The position numbers and the translations under genes were made by a program. This document shows, one piece after another, positions 48,901 through 63,900 of a stretch of DNA of 64,000 nt (its first letter is position 1; every line of letters starts with the position of its first letter). The notes beneath the pieces were generated by a model that worked only from the letters and a program-made list of their open reading frames with translations, searched no databases and was not told where the DNA came from. Location: positions 1 to 64,000 of the forward strand of contig JACPGH010000007.1 of NCBI GenBank assembly GCA_016182485.1, written 5' to 3'. Source of the DNA: Candidatus Kaiserbacteria bacterium. Its GTDB lineage: Bacteria; Patescibacteria; Paceibacteria; UBA9973; UBA2103.

Positions 48901-51900
48901 CAACCCTCTGGTTGTACCCTCCAGAGACACCGCCAATAAAGAACGGCGTGTAGCTCGTGGAGAAATCTCTGACAGCAGCCGTGTTTTGCTCAATAGAAAA
49001 GAAATCAGTCGTATTTCCTACATGGAGCCGCCAGATACCTTCAGAAGTTGCATAATTCTTGTTGTCCATTACGAAGTAATTGTCTCCGCCGGTTGTGGTT
49101 TGAAGAATGCTTAATGGCGTTGTCGTCCCTATGCCGACGTTGCCAGTGCTGTTTATCACCATTTGTGTAGCATTGCCGCCTGTTCGGAAAGACATGCCTC
49201 TCGATAGCCCGTTGGGACTGTAGAAAACCCCCCCATCAGCTACGTTATTCGGGCTTCCAAACAACAAAGCTTGCTCATTAGCATTTGGAGCAAGAAGAGA
49301 TAGGTAATTTGAGCCACTGTTTTCAACCGTCAGGACTGTCCCCGCAAGAGGGGTAATCCCCGAAAATCCTCCTGTTACATGCAATTTACTCTGCGGACTC
49401 GTCGTCCCGATCCCGACGTTGCCATTCTTTATAATAGTCATGTAGTTCGAGATGGTAGAACCATCCCAGACGCCAAAGTCGAGTGCCATATTGCTGCCGC
49501 CGGGCGCCCGAGTTTGGATACGAGCGAAGTCATACCCTCCGGTGGCCGTATCGCTAAAGAGGAGCCCGATAGCATCACCGGTTTGTCCTCCAAAACCGCT
49601 CGTACCAATTTTGGCTACGCTTGTCAGGCTTCCTGCGACTCGTGTACCGGAAACAGTTAATGTATTTGTAGGCGTCGTCGTCCCGATGCCGACATTTCCG
49701 GTGCTTGCTTGAACGGTTAACTTAGGATTGCCACTGATAGACAATTGCACATCTCTGTTTGAACTTAACATCGCATATGTAGAATTGTCCGTGGAGAGAT
49801 AATGGCTTTCATCACCAAAGAAAATATTCCCGGCTACTGAAAGTTTTCCTCCAGGTGCCGCCGCCCCAATCCCCACATTCCCATTCGCCAGCACGGTCAT
49901 GAGGGTGGAAGTCGACGTGCCAGCAGTCGTAGAGGCGATAGTGAACAGCGGCGTGTTTACAGCGGTTCCCGCAGCGTTCGAAATCGAGAGGATTGAATAC
50001 GGCGAGGTCGTCCCGATGCCCACGTTGCCGCCGCTTGTGATGCGCATTTTTTCAGAGGCATTGGTAGTAAACCCAAGATAGCTACTTCCAAAAATGCCGT
50101 AGCCAGTGAGGTTTGAAATATTTACGGCTGGAGTCTCTGCGGTACTTTGAGCTTGTTCATCAAACGAAGCCCGGCCGAAGGCGTCAATCTTAAACCATTC
50201 CTGGGCAGTCGTCAGGTCGGTACCATTTATCAAAACCGCGCCATTACCGGTAGTGCCGCGTAAAATTAGGCGAGTGTTGTTGGTCGTGGTGTTCGCTATT
50301 TCCAAATGACCGACCGGACTCGTCGTCCCGATGCCGACGTTGCCGGCAGTCGTGATTGTTAATTTTGCGCCATCAGAAGGAACGGCGTTATTTGTCGTTA
50401 TGTAGAATTTATTTTCAGAATCATCCCCGAGTCCCATTGCCCAATTCGTCGTTCCATTTGTCTGGAATTCTAGCTCATTGTTATTGGTTACAGCTCCACG
50501 ATTCAATCTCAAATAATTGTGGCTGCCGGAATCAAACCTTGAAACAAGATTCGAGCTTTTATAGACATCCAATAATACACCCGGCGTCGTTGTCCCAATC
50601 CCGACGTTGCCAGTCTGCACTATCAAAGCTGCGTGACTTGCATCAGCCATGTTTATGTGAAGACCTCGCTGTATGCCTGCGTTTGATTGCGACCCTCCGG
50701 TTATTCTTAGACCGGTATTTATTCCGTTTGTCCCTGAGCCTGTCGTAGCGCCGGTCGTAATATCTATGCCGTAAGATTCCTGCGCATTGCCGCCGCTGTG
50801 ATCTTTTCTCATGGTTGGGGTGGTAATTTGTACGCCCCTCCATGTAAAGCCGCCCGTATTCCCTAACCAATTCCCGGAGGTAATCTCGATTCCCCGAACT
50901 GTCGCGACATCGCCGCCTTGATCAAATTGGCCGGGGCTGCCTGTCTCGATCCTAGCTCCCGTGAGGGTAGCTGGCGCATTATTCATGGTGAAGGTTGGCA
51001 TCTTGAGAACCAACCCTCTCTGCGTAACTCCCGAGGCATTGGTTACATTGGTATTCGCATCGAGAGTCGCAAGGTCAAAAGTAGAGCTTATAGCCGAAGG
51101 CTGTGCAACCGCCAATCTGCTTTCGGGACTCGTCGTCCCAATCCCAACATTCCCATTCCCGTCGATCACGAAGCGGTCGTCGGTGCCTAAGGCGGATGAC
51201 GACGCGATTTTGAATTTGCCTCCGTCGGAGTAATCCATGCCCATTGTCCACTTGTACGTCGGCCCCGCGAGCGCTGATAATTCGATTGCGACGTCGTTCG
51301 CCGGCTGATAAAGAGTCAGGACTTGATTAGCGCTCGTCGTCGCAATGCTCAATTTTCCGTCACCGCTGCCAGTACCCTGCGCGGTTATGAATGGAATCGT
51401 TGCACCCACATATAGTTTAAAAACATCATTCCCTCCGCTAAGAGCCGTGTTATCCCAATCGTCGGAATTGCCTAAGTAGACAACTCCGTTCCCTCCGGTG
51501 CTTTTTGAAGAGCCTACTATGGCAATCCCAGCTGCTGAAGAGCTGCCCCACGCCCTTTCGAACAGCGCATTAAGCCAGCTGTCTGGGGTATCGGTAATAC
51601 CCGCGCTTTGGGCTGTGTCGCGGACATGCAAATCCGCCCAAGGACTCGTCGTCCCGATGCCGACGTTGCCGCCGTTTGGATTTATCAACGCGCTGCGGTT
51701 ATTAGCGGAATGAGCTTGCAGAGTCAAATTCCCGGTAGAGGTGTTATACAATTCGAGGTATCCATAGATAGAAGTGTTATCAAGACCTGAGCGAATTTGC
51801 TGAGAGTACGGCTGGAATATATCTCCGGCTACATGCAAGGTTGCGAGAGGACTTACTGTTCCAATCCCAACATTGGAAGTTGTTGCCGATACAGTAAGGA

Positions 51901-54900
51901 CATTTGTGCCAACTTGTAATGTAGCTCCGGGATTGGTAGTCCCGATGCCGACGTTGCCGCCGTTTGTCTGAAGAGAGAGCGGGTAGTTGACCGACTGGTC
52001 TGTGCTGTCATGTACTTGAATCCATGCAGACCACGGAGAAGTATTCAACGCACCAAAATCCATCGCAATATTATCTGTGCCGCTGAAACGTACCCGTCCG
52101 GTAGCAGTCGTCCCCGAATTAGCCGGGACACCCGCGGCTCCATTCACCTGGAGCGAAAGGGCGGGATTTGAAACGCCAATACCAACGCTTCCCCCCGCAT
52201 CTATGGTAAAGGGCGTGGCGTCCGGCGACTCTGTGTCCTCCACAACGAATGAGGGACCACTCCCTGCATTCGTTACCGAAAGCACTCCCCACGGACTCGT
52301 CGTCCCGATGCCGACGTTGCCGGAAGTGTCTATCGTCAAAGATTCTACACCGTTGGAATAGAGCGAAAGTTTTTGAGCCTTGCCATTGACATCCCCCATC
52401 TGCAAAGTGCTGCCCGATTGTGAGGCAATAATTATATTGCCCGGAGCCACCGAGAGAACATAATTGGAGGTCGCGTAGAATCCAGGAGCCGTAAGGTATC
52501 CGTTATAATCCCATCTGGCTAATTCTGATTGTGCGCTATTTTCGATTCTTATGATTGGTCGGTTTGCTGCGTCATCTATAGTTCTAAAAACCGCGACATA
52601 GTCATTTGGAGACGCGCTCGTCGAACCGGCCACGACCAATTTCGACGTTGGATTCGTTACACCAATCCCCACGTTCCCTCCGAGGAACACCGCCGCCGGG
52701 CCAGTCGATTTCTGCTCGATAGCGAGCGTCGGATACGCCGAGGTGCTTGAGGCAGAGAGCTGGCCCCAAGGGGTGGTGGAACCGATCCCGAATTTCCCAT
52801 TCGAAAGGTCAAGGGTCATTCGGGTTGTGGGCGTAAAAGCAGAATTCATCGTTAAGCCCGTATCCCCCGTAAACAAAAGTTCTCCGTTTAGCTCTCGGAG
52901 CATAGAAGCCGCCGTTCCGCGGGCAACCATAGCGGCTGCGACCTCGTCTACGTCGAAACCTAGGAATACATTTCCAGAATTGACGACGGACATTGAAATA
53001 GACCCGGGACCTGCGGCATAACCAGAATTCACAATAAATTGCGAATTAAGCCCTTGGCCCCCTCCATAATTCTGGATATTTAACAAAGCATCTGGACTCG
53101 TCGTCCCGATCCCGACGTTGCCGCCTTCCTGAATGTACATCCGCGCAGACAATGTTGCTGCACTCCCAACCGCCCCGCTTGGCGCGGTGTAAAATCCAAT
53201 ATCTCCAGCTCTGTTGTTATCATTAATCCCGATTGCTGCGCCACCGGCGGCTTCTATATATTTCCAACCACTCGAATAGTAAAGGTTGCCCGCTACATTG
53301 GCTCCGGCGTTCCCACCAAAGGTCATGTCATCCCCTGATGTGGCAATATGAAGAAGATTTAGCGGACTCGTCGTCCCGATGCCGACGTTGCCAGTGCTAT
53401 CAGCAATGAACATTGAATCATCTGGAGCGTTGTAGCCGATCGAAAACTTCCTTCCACTCGTTCCTGCATCTGTCCCAAGAATTATTCTTCCAGCGTTATT
53501 ACCAAAGTAAACTATCTTACCAGCTGGAGAAGATGCTGAGTCATCCAAGCGTATATATGGAGTCGAACCAACTGCATGAATAATCTGTACAGGATTGGCG
53601 ACTCCTATACCGAGTTTCCCATTAGTCCCCCCTGCAGTTGATGCTCCGACGAAAAGATCGCCTCCAATAGAGGTGAGTGCAGCCGGACTCGTCGTCCCAA
53701 TGCCGACGTTGCCTGAGCCGTTTGCGTAGAGGGTGCTGGCGATCGCGACTTGAGTAGCCGAAACACTAATGGCATTATCGAGACCTGCTGCAGCAAATGC
53801 CAGAAGAGTTTTATCGTCTTTACCATCACGTATGTAGAAATTGTTACTGGTCAAGCCTCCAATGAAGCCAACCTTCCACAAAGCAGCTCCGTTCGAGTCT
53901 AATGTAAGCCCTCCATCATGGCTATTATTTGGTCTATTAAAAAGAATAGAAGCAGGGCCACCGCTAATGGAGAGTAACGCTCCCGGACTCGTCGTCCCGA
54001 TGCCGACGTTGCCGTTCGCTTGCAATGTCATCACTGTAACATCCCCTGTTTTATCAAAACTGCCGCTGCTTTTGAGATTAATATCGAGGCGTGAATACGG
54101 ATTGGTATCACCCACTTGGTATCGTCCGAGCGCAAATTCCGCAATATTGGGATATGAGACACCGTCATTTACACCTCTATAGAGCTGCAGGATTCCTGCT
54201 GCTCCCACTGAAGAAGGAGCAACAGAGCCCACCACCTCAAGAGGCACCGCTGGATTTATCGTTGGAGTTCCGATACTCACTTCGGTACCGCTTATAATCA
54301 TCGCATCCGAAAATACATTTGCCCCCGTTGTGGTCTGAAACACTAACAAGGAGCAATCATTTCCATAACAGTTACCCCCGAAAGTACCTAAAATTCTTCC
54401 AACCGACGGTGTTGGAGTCACACCTCCCGTAGGCGCAAGAAACCTGATACCCGCACCCGGCCCATAATTTGTACCCGGTAAATCGTTCACCACCGCTATC
54501 TCGGCGCTTATATTTCCACTCCGTGTAGAAGTAGTATCGGACCGAGAAAATTCCGCAAGAAAATTCGGTATAGCTTTCCCAATCCCCACATTCCCCGCGT
54601 TCGTAATAGTAAGCGCCGCGGGGGTTGATGTCCCATACGCATCCGTCGATGTCCCGACGTACAGGTTCCCGCCCATTGAGGAAAAGAGCCAGTGTTTCAA
54701 GTTGGCACCCGCCGAAGAATCAGAGAGCGCAAAAGATGGTCGAGTGCCCGCGGCTTGCAGGAGCCAGTTCGGCGTCGTAGTCCCGATGCCGACGTTGCCG
54801 GAGTCATTGACGACCATCAGGACATTATTCGTTGCGTCTCCATCTGTTTGATGATGGCCGATGACGAAGGCCTGGCCAGTGTTGTCATTATCAGCGTCAA

Positions 54901-57900
54901 GGTTGACCCGGAAACTGCCTGTGCTTGAAATCATTCCCCAACCATCAGGTCCGGTTGCAGGAACATATCCATCCTGTGTCGTGCCGCCGTAGCCAAAACG
55001 GAAGCTCGAAGATACTATCATCTGCGATCCAGTAAGAGATAGTCCCGATGCTCCTAACCCGAAAAATTCTACGGTGCTGTTTGGTTGAAACCGCATTCGT
55101 TCCGCAAGCGAACTGGTATTGGTATCCACCCCATAAAATACCAAAGACGTACCCAATCCTCCCGGACTCCATGAGCCGTTTCCAGCTGCTTCCGCGATAA
55201 TTCGCGCCCCGGTTTGATACGCCGAGCCGTCATATCCCATGAAATCTATCTGGCCCAATGTATCACTTGAACAATCCACTCCGCATGTTGCAGAGGGAGC
55301 ACTTGCCGTCCCGCGGGCATGGATTAGTTGAAGCGCCGGACCTGCATCACTAGTAAGAAATTGACGAATCGTCGAGGTAGCACTCGAGTTACTGACAATG
55401 TCAAAGAGTGTACTTGGCCCCGCCGTCCCAATTCCTACCCTGCCATTCGCGAGCACGGTCATCAAAGTCGAGGTCGAGGTGCCACCCGTCGTCGAGGCGA
55501 TGGTGAAGAGCGGAGTATTCGCCGTCGTACCGGCTGAATTTGAAATCGAGAGGAGTGAATACGGAGAAGTAGTACCGATGCCTACTTTTCCGAGATCATT
55601 GATAGTCATCCTCTGAACAAGCGTATTGGTGGAATCTGCTCCGGTATTTACATAAAACTGCAATTCGGGGGAATTGTGCGACTCACCGCTTGATCCCACT
55701 ATTTTAGCTTGGTTGGCAACGCCATTTCGCATATTGAACTGAAGTTCAGGAGCGCCCTGATTACTGTCGCCAGTAATGCGAATGGCTGTGACCCCTGAAG
55801 AGCTGTAAACTTCAAGTTCTTCTGCAGGAACTGTAGCAGTATTTAACCCACCTCCTACCCCCAATAAGCCGCCCGTGGTCAGAACCATCTTGCCGTTTGT
55901 ACTTACTGCAGTCGAATCTTTGAAGAACCCGAGATGTCCGCTGTCTCCTGCGGATATATACCAGTCATCCCCCCCAACAGCCGCATTTGATGTTGAAAGA
56001 TAGCCAGTTGTCGATATATTAGCTGCCGTAAGTGTTCCAGTAGCAGTGATATTGGCAGCTGTTATGTTTCCGGAGAAAAGGCCATTTCCGTGTACCGAGA
56101 ATAGGCTTGCCGGACTCGTCGTCCCTATGCCGACGTTCCCGCCCAAGAACACCGCTGCAGGACCGGTCGACTTCTGCTCGATGGCGAGGGTTGGATATGC
56201 GGAGGTCGAGGAGGCAGAGAGCTGGCCCCAAGGGGTGGTGGAACCGATCCCGACAAGACCAGCGGCTGTGATGCGCATAAGCTCATATGCTCCTACAAAA
56301 GTGATAGGATCGGCGTTCGACAAAAGCCTATAGGCACTTCCTGTCCAGTTGAGATTGTGATTTACATCATAGCCAATGTAGCCGCTTGTGGTAGTGAAAT
56401 TCCCTCCAGAAACGACACCCGTTGAATTCACGGTCAATCTTGGGGTCCCTTCGGTAGCTACAACGAGAGCATTAGTGTTTGATCCTTGAGCTACATTGAC
56501 ATACATCCCGTGCGAGCCATTCGTAGTATTGGAGTTATAGAAGTTGGCTACATAATTGCCTGGCTCACTTTTTGTAACATCGAGTGTGTAACCCGGCGCA
56601 GCCGTCCCGATTCCCACATTCCCATTCGCGAGAACGGTCATGAGGGTCGAAGTCGAGTTCCCTGCCGTAGTCGAAGCGATCGTGAACAGCGGTGTGTTCA
56701 CCGTGGTGCCTGCCGAATTTGAAATCGAGAGGAGTGAATACGGAGAAGTAGTACCGATGCCGACGTTGCCTTCCACTATTAATCCATTTGTCGGCGCTAC
56801 TGTCGTGTCATACGAAGCGCCGATTGTTGCTCCACCCGACACGCTCAGCTTAGACCCTGGCGCCGTTTCCCCGATACCAAGGTTTCCGCCTGCAGTAAGT
56901 CTCATTTTTTCAGAATCATTGGTTACAAAAGCGAAGGGATGATTAGTGTATGTTCCTATGAAGGCGCCTGGGGTTCCAAGCTTGCCGGTGCCCACGCCTT
57001 CTCCCTGCCAGTAAGAGGTTACACCGCCCCCCGCAACGTCAACTTGAAATTGAGCATACGATTTATCTGAGGTAGACAGGTTCCTAACTCTAACTGTCGG
57101 AAAAATCGTGCCATTGTCGCTTGTTGAATTTTTTACGACATCAAGCAATACACCCGGCGTCGTCGTCCCGATGCCGACGTTTCCAGTGCTTGAAATCCTG
57201 ACCCGTTCTGCTACTGAAAGATTAGCCGGAGTTGTCCAAAACGATAAACCCGTATCACCTTGTTCTGCTTGAAAATTGTCATGAACTGCAACAATTCTAG
57301 CGGCGTCATTTGTTACAACATTATTACCAACATCAACTTGGCGGAATCCAATATATCCTCCCTGTTCGCTATATCCATTGGCCAGACGAGACTCAAGAAT
57401 CATTATAGGCGCGTATGTCTGGGACGGAACCGTGGTCGGAACAATATCGAGTCGAGCTGACGGCGTCGTCGTCCCGATACCGATGTTGCCGGTGTTAAAT
57501 ATTGCGGCAGGATTTGTGCCATCGCCTACAACGTAAAGACGCGCGGGAATAGTGCTTGCAGTAGGCGTGTCCGATCCGATGATTTGAACATTTCCTCTAC
57601 CAAGATTTAAACTACTTGCGTCGATGCCAGCATTGACAACAGCACTTACTGCTGCATTGGTAAACTGCCAATAAGGAAGAGCGCCGCTTGAGGTAACGCG
57701 GACAGTATAATTATCTGACGTATTCGTGATAGCAAGTGGGGCAGAACCTGCTGCACCGCTGACCACTTGAAGATTATTATTCGGACTCGTCGTCCCGATG
57801 CCGACGTTGTTGTTAGAAGAAAGGATCGTAAAGACGGCCGAGGAATCCTCTGCAGGTGCGTTTCCTTTGCTGATTACGAAGTTATCCGAAGCGCTGTACG

Positions 57901-60900
57901 GCAAGCCCAATCCCCACTTGACGGCTGAACTCCGCGAAAAATTCACAAAGGCACTCTGGCTGTCTCCCGTATTGAGGTTGATTCCTATGCTATTAGAATT
58001 CGGATTATTAATGGTGAAAATCGAAGTCGGCCCGGGTGTAAAATCAAATCGATCGCTGCCGCCGATTTGGACAGCCCCGTTTTGCATCACTAAGAGTCCC
58101 GCATTGCCGGCCGACAGTCCCCCCGCGAACGTCGAAGTCGCCGTCGTCGAGGTCGCGGTGAAATACTGTGAGACGGTTTCCCCAACCACCGAAAGTTTGG
58201 CATAGGGACTCGTCGTCCCGATACCGACGTTGCCAGAATTTGTAATACGCATTTGCTCCGTAGCAGAAGCTCCAGTTTCGAAAAGAATATTCCCGTAGGT
58301 AGCGCTGGCGCTCGTGTTGGTAATGTGTATGTTGCCGGTACTCGGATTATAAAGATCAATGTACGCAATGTTATCAACTCCGAGAATCTTGCTTGTACTC
58401 AGCCCTAAATTGCCGGCGAGCGTATTGGAGGAACCGTTAAGCGCCATAACGTTTGTTGCGCCAACTCTCAGATTTAACACACTGTACCCGGCAGTTTTAA
58501 GGTATGATCCACTGTTTTCCGCGCTTATTTCCGTATACCACGTGGGGTCACTTGGTAAACTTGCTCTGACGTTCGTGCCCGCCACCAATCCACCAGTGAG
58601 CGTGGAAGTGCTTGTATTCGTAACGATAAGGTTCGTCAATGTCGACGTTCCCACTGCGAGCGTGCTTGTCCCCGTTATCGCACCACCAAAAAATCCTGTG
58701 CCACTAACATAACTATTGCCATGTACGCTTAACAGAGCCGCAGGACTCGTCGTCCCGATGCCGACGTTGCCCGTGTCGCTCTTGATGGCGATGTCTGTCC
58801 TCTGGATGCTGCCATCATCCGCCGAAATCCAGAAAGCATCGTCAATGATTCGGAGAATATGTTTCTTGCTGTTCGAGTTGTCTTGGAGGACGATACCCGG
58901 ATTTGTGCCGCTGCCCGGGCCTATGTGCAGAGAGGTGGTGAGTGCCGTTGCAATGCCGCTTCCTGGGCTCGCCGTCCCGATGCCGACGTTGCCGGAAGTA
59001 TCAATTCTCATTCTCTCTGTAGGTGTAAAACTATTGCCAGCTGTTAGCCCGCTGTTTGTGAAGAACCGAATATTCCCCAAATAATTTTCCACTTGCGAAG
59101 CCATCGTACTCCGGGCGACATAACTACTGCCATTCCACGACATTCCTCCGGCAATATTGCCTTGGCTGTCCGCAGTTGAAATGAGAAAGCCGCCACTGTT
59201 AGTCCCGTCGGAACCAAACCTTATTTGAGTATTTGAGCTTGCTGTGGCTATGTCCAGCTTATAGTTTGGCCCCGCCGTCCCGATGCCGACGTTGCCGGTG
59301 CTTGTTATTCGCATCCGCTCTGCAATCGTGGAATCGGTCTGCGTTGTCGAAAATTGCAGATACCCGGCGTTAGGGTTCGATTCCATTCTTCCTGCAATTG
59401 TGGCAAAGGCTAATGCACCTGTTGCTCCGCCACCAAAACCGGAGAATCGAAGTTGAGGACCTTTATCAATTGCTGCAGCATCGCTTGAACGTAAGACTAG
59501 GGTGCCAGCAGATTCGGCTGAATTAACCACTCCACTCGCTGCCTCAACCGTTAATTTCCCACTTGGACTCGTCGTCCCGATGCCGACGTTGCCGCTCGAC
59601 AAAGTAGTGCCAGTACCATCGATCCCCGTACCATAAATGAGATTGCCAATATTAAGAATATTTGATGAGGTGACCGCCGGAGCATCAATGTCGTAGCCTA
59701 GGATGATATTCCGCGAACCAGTCGTAAGCGCATCTCCTGCCTGATAGCCCAGGAGAATATTCCCCCCGCCGTAGGTGATGGCATTCCCCGCATTGTAACC
59801 AAGCGCTACGTTCCCTTCGGTATCATTGGAGGGGCCGGTAATCATATTAAGCAGAGCCTGATAGCCGATGGCGACTTGATTTGAAGAGCTCGTCGCTGTT
59901 TGAAGCGCACTCTGTCCCATTGCGATGTTGTAGCTACCCGTCGTATTGCTCAAGAGGACATTTACACCGATGCCGATGTTTGACGCTCCACTCGTATTCG
60001 CTGACATAGCACTTCTGCCGACAGCCGTATTGAAATCGCCCGTCACGATCGCGCCGCCAATCGCGTTACTACCGACAGCTGTATTATATGCGCCTGTGGA
60101 AATATGGTAGCCTGCTTGAAGTCCCAGACCAGTATTTTCGACACCCGTGGTATCGGCTAAGGCGTATGCTCCCAAAGCGGTAAGGCCATCTGTCGTGACA
60201 TTGCTATTTAACGCTGATGTGCCTATAGCTACGTTATTGCTTGCAGTAGTAAGGGAGGCACCCGCCAAATAGCCCAAGACTGAATTATTGTTTCCTGTGG
60301 TCAAACTCTTCAAACCATAGCGTCCGATCGCGATATTAGAAGTTCCAGTGGTAATACTAGAAAGAACCAAGTCGCCGCCAATGCCAATATTGTAAGTTCC
60401 GGTCAAGGTCGTGTTTCCAGCCGGCGCACCGTTCGTGCCAATCATGAGATTGCCGGTACCGTAAGAGTCAATCCACCTGTTGTCTCCCATCTTTATTTGA
60501 CCAACTGCTGTAGTTGTAACCGGAAGACGGAAGTTCCCAGTAATTTCTAATTGCTCCGCCGGCGTCGTCGTCCCGATGCCGACGTTGCCCGCGCTCGTTA
60601 CTGTGAGATACGGCGTGACCGTATCACTCGAGGAGGCGATGCGGAAGAGGTCCGAGGTCTGGCCGCTCCAGCCCTGGACGAAGAGCGTCGAGGTGGCGGA
60701 GGTGAGCGAGGCGTCTTGTATATAGAGCGGCTGATTGAATTCAAAGCGCTTGCTCGACGTGGCGGCGTTCCAGGCCAGCTGAGCGTTCGGCGAACTGCTG
60801 CCGCGCGCGAACACTAGGTAGGCGCTCTCTTGATCTGCGGATGTGTTATCAGAATTGACAGTGAGCGTCTCTGCCTGCACATTGCCGCCGACTATAGTGC

Positions 60901-63900
60901 CCACCACGGTGACCGCGCTCACTTCGTTGGCGTAGATTTTATCGAAGCGCACAGACGGCGTGCCGATGTCCTGTGTGCCGTCAAGCGCTTCGATGTTGCC
61001 CGTGATGATGTTGGAGCCGATGCGGAGCGTCCCGCCAGCGGCGACGATGTCGTGATTGCCCGTACCGGTGAAGGTGAGGCCCGATCCGGCGCCGTCTATC
61101 GTCACGCCGCCGTTCAAGAGCGACGCGCCGTTGACCGAGAACTTTGACGATGGGGTTGAAGTCCCTATGCCGACGTTGCCATCCGAGTCGATGATGAAAG
61201 GAGTGGAATCGGGAGAAGCAGTATCCTCTACGACAAAGGAAGGGAAACTATTATCGCCATTGGTCACGCTCAACTTCCCCCATGGAGTCGTTGTGCCAAC
61301 ACCGGCCGCCGATTTGCTTCGAGTGAGTGATAGAACCGTATTAACAACACCTCCCAGGGCCCGCTCGATATGCAGGTCTCCGCCGTTTGTATCCACTGCG
61401 GTCGTCGAGACGCGGAATCCCCAGGTCTGACGACCGCCGGTGAGCGAATCGCCCAAAGTAAGCACTTGATTAGAGCCAGCCGTGTCACCTCCCGAGGTAA
61501 GGATATTCAGCGCGCCAAGTGGAGCCTGTGTCCCTATTCCCACCCTCCCATTCGCGAGTACGGTCACGAGCGTGCTCGTCGAAGTGCCGGCAGTCGTAGA
61601 CGCGATAGTGAAGAGCGGCGTGTCTACAGCCGTCGACGCAGAATTTGAGATCGACAGGAGGGAGTAGGGAGAAGTCGTCCCGATGCCGACATTTCCTGCC
61701 GTATCGATGCGCATGCGCTCGAGATTGTTCGTGCCGAAGACGACAGGGTTATTCGAGGTAGCGCCGAAAGCGACTATGCCGCCCGCATCGGCCATATTTC
61801 CCTTGAACAATACGGAGTTGTTAAGTTGTAGCGCACCGAATAGATTCCCCGTCTGCGTCGTGCCATACACATCGACCGCGCCATAGGAGTTCCCGTCGTT
61901 TTGAATAGAGACTTGGGTCCTGCTATTGGGATCCGCCCCGGTTATCGCCACCTGCGTCTGCCCACTACCCGAACCGAGGATATCCAGCAATCTTGTGGGT
62001 ACAGCTTTGCCGATACCGATCTTGCCGTTCGCGAGCACGGTCATGAGGGTCGAAGTCGAGGTGCCGCCGGTGGTCGAGGCGATGGTGAACAAGGGCGTGT
62101 TGACCGTTGTTTGTTGGCTGTTTGAAATTGAGAGAAGCGAATATGGAGAAGTGGTCCCGATACCGACGTTTACGGCGTTCGCGCCCGTGCCTCCCAGCAC
62201 GAGAGAGTTGCTCGCGCCGACGATTGCGTTCGCGCCGATAGCCGTAGCGTTTGTCAAAGTACTCGAAGCCGCATCGGCCAAGTGGCCCAAGAACGTATTG
62301 TAGGTTCCTGTTGTGTTAGTCCAGCCTGCATAAGTCCCGAAGGCTGCGTTATTACTACCAGTGGTGTTGTAGCGTAAAGAACGATATCCATAACCAGCGT
62401 TGAAGTTACCGGTCGTATTTACCGAGGCGGCTTGATAGCCCGCTACGGTGTTGTAATCGCCAGTCGTGTTTGCATCTAACACAAGACTGCCAAGGGCCGT
62501 GTTGTAGCTGCCGGTCGTATTGGCGGTGAGAACCTGCAAACCGAGCGCCGTATTGTGCCTGCCCGTCGTATTTACTGGCAGAGTGTATCCGCCTATTGCC
62601 GTGTTGTAATCGCCCGTCGTGTTCGCATTGAGCGCGAGATTGCCGATCGCGGTGTTATATAGCCCGGTAGTGTTAGCGGTCAGCGTGTTCGCGCCGATGC
62701 CCGTGTTCTGCGTCCCGGTCATCGTGAAGTTGCCCGCGTCGAGGCCGAGGAATGTGTTGTCCGTGCCGTAATTGTGGAGGAAGCGCATCGAGTTGACGTA
62801 TACGCCGCCGGCCGTCGCGGTCGAAGAGGCGAGGACGAGATTGCCGCTAAACGTAGTCCCGCCTGTGATAGTGAGCCGGCCGAAGGTGGCCTCCGCCGCC
62901 GCGACCGAGATGCCGTTCGTGAGCGTGCTCCTGTCGAAAGTCCCGCCGCCGAAGGTGCCGTTATTGATGGTCAGATTATCGAGCTTTTCGATTCTCGCCA
63001 CTTGCTGAATGGTCGTGATATTGGTCGCGGTCTGTCGCGAGATTGGCGAGAGCATGCCGCCGACGGTGGAGAGAATGTCGTTTTTGAGCGCATTGAGCGA
63101 GAGCGTAACGTAGTCCTGTGTGACGCCCTCGACGACGGTGGTGTAGAAGTTGGAGGCTGGTTGCTGGAGGCTGGTTACTGGAATGATGTAGGCGCTAGCC
63201 GGAGCGGAGGCGACAACCGGGGTGGAGCTTGCCGTGCCCTTCGTAGCCTTTGTCGCAGGCTTAGGCGAAGTAGGGGAGCTTGCCGTGCCCTTCGTAGCCT
63301 TTGTCGCAGGCTTAGGCGAAGTAGGGCTATATACGATGACGGGCGCTGGTGCGGGGTTCAAAAGATACGCGAGGCCGCTCGCCCCGTTAGAAATCAGATT
63401 TCTAACGGGGCTGGTCGCAGAGTCCCAAAAATTGTTGATCGCTCGGTAGGTCGTAAGCGCGACTTTTTCTCCGGCCGAGAGCTGGGAGATGACGGCGGCG
63501 ACGGGAGTGCCTTCGCGGTTCATATTTTCAAGAAGAGCAGGACCCTTGCCGCGCGTCGCCTCGTACGCGCCGACGATGGTTCTGCCGACCGCGCTGAATA
63601 TCTGCGGGTCATTCACCATCTCGCTGAACCTTCGAGGAGCGAGTGTGAGCGGCTGGGCGGCTGCGACACCCGCATACGCGAGGTCCCCGGTCCCGGTAAC
63701 GAGGGCGAGATATCGGTCGGAAGCGAAGGCGGTCGCGCCGACGAAGCGGTGCGCGAGCGCGTACTCGGCGTCGAATACCGCCTGAGCGATTCTCGGCCCT
63801 GCTTCGCTCACGCTACGCAGGGCGAGCCCGGCTTTTTCTGGCGTTTTGATAGTAGCGGCGACAGTCGCCCGCGCGAGCAGATCGCCTGTATTCCCGACGA

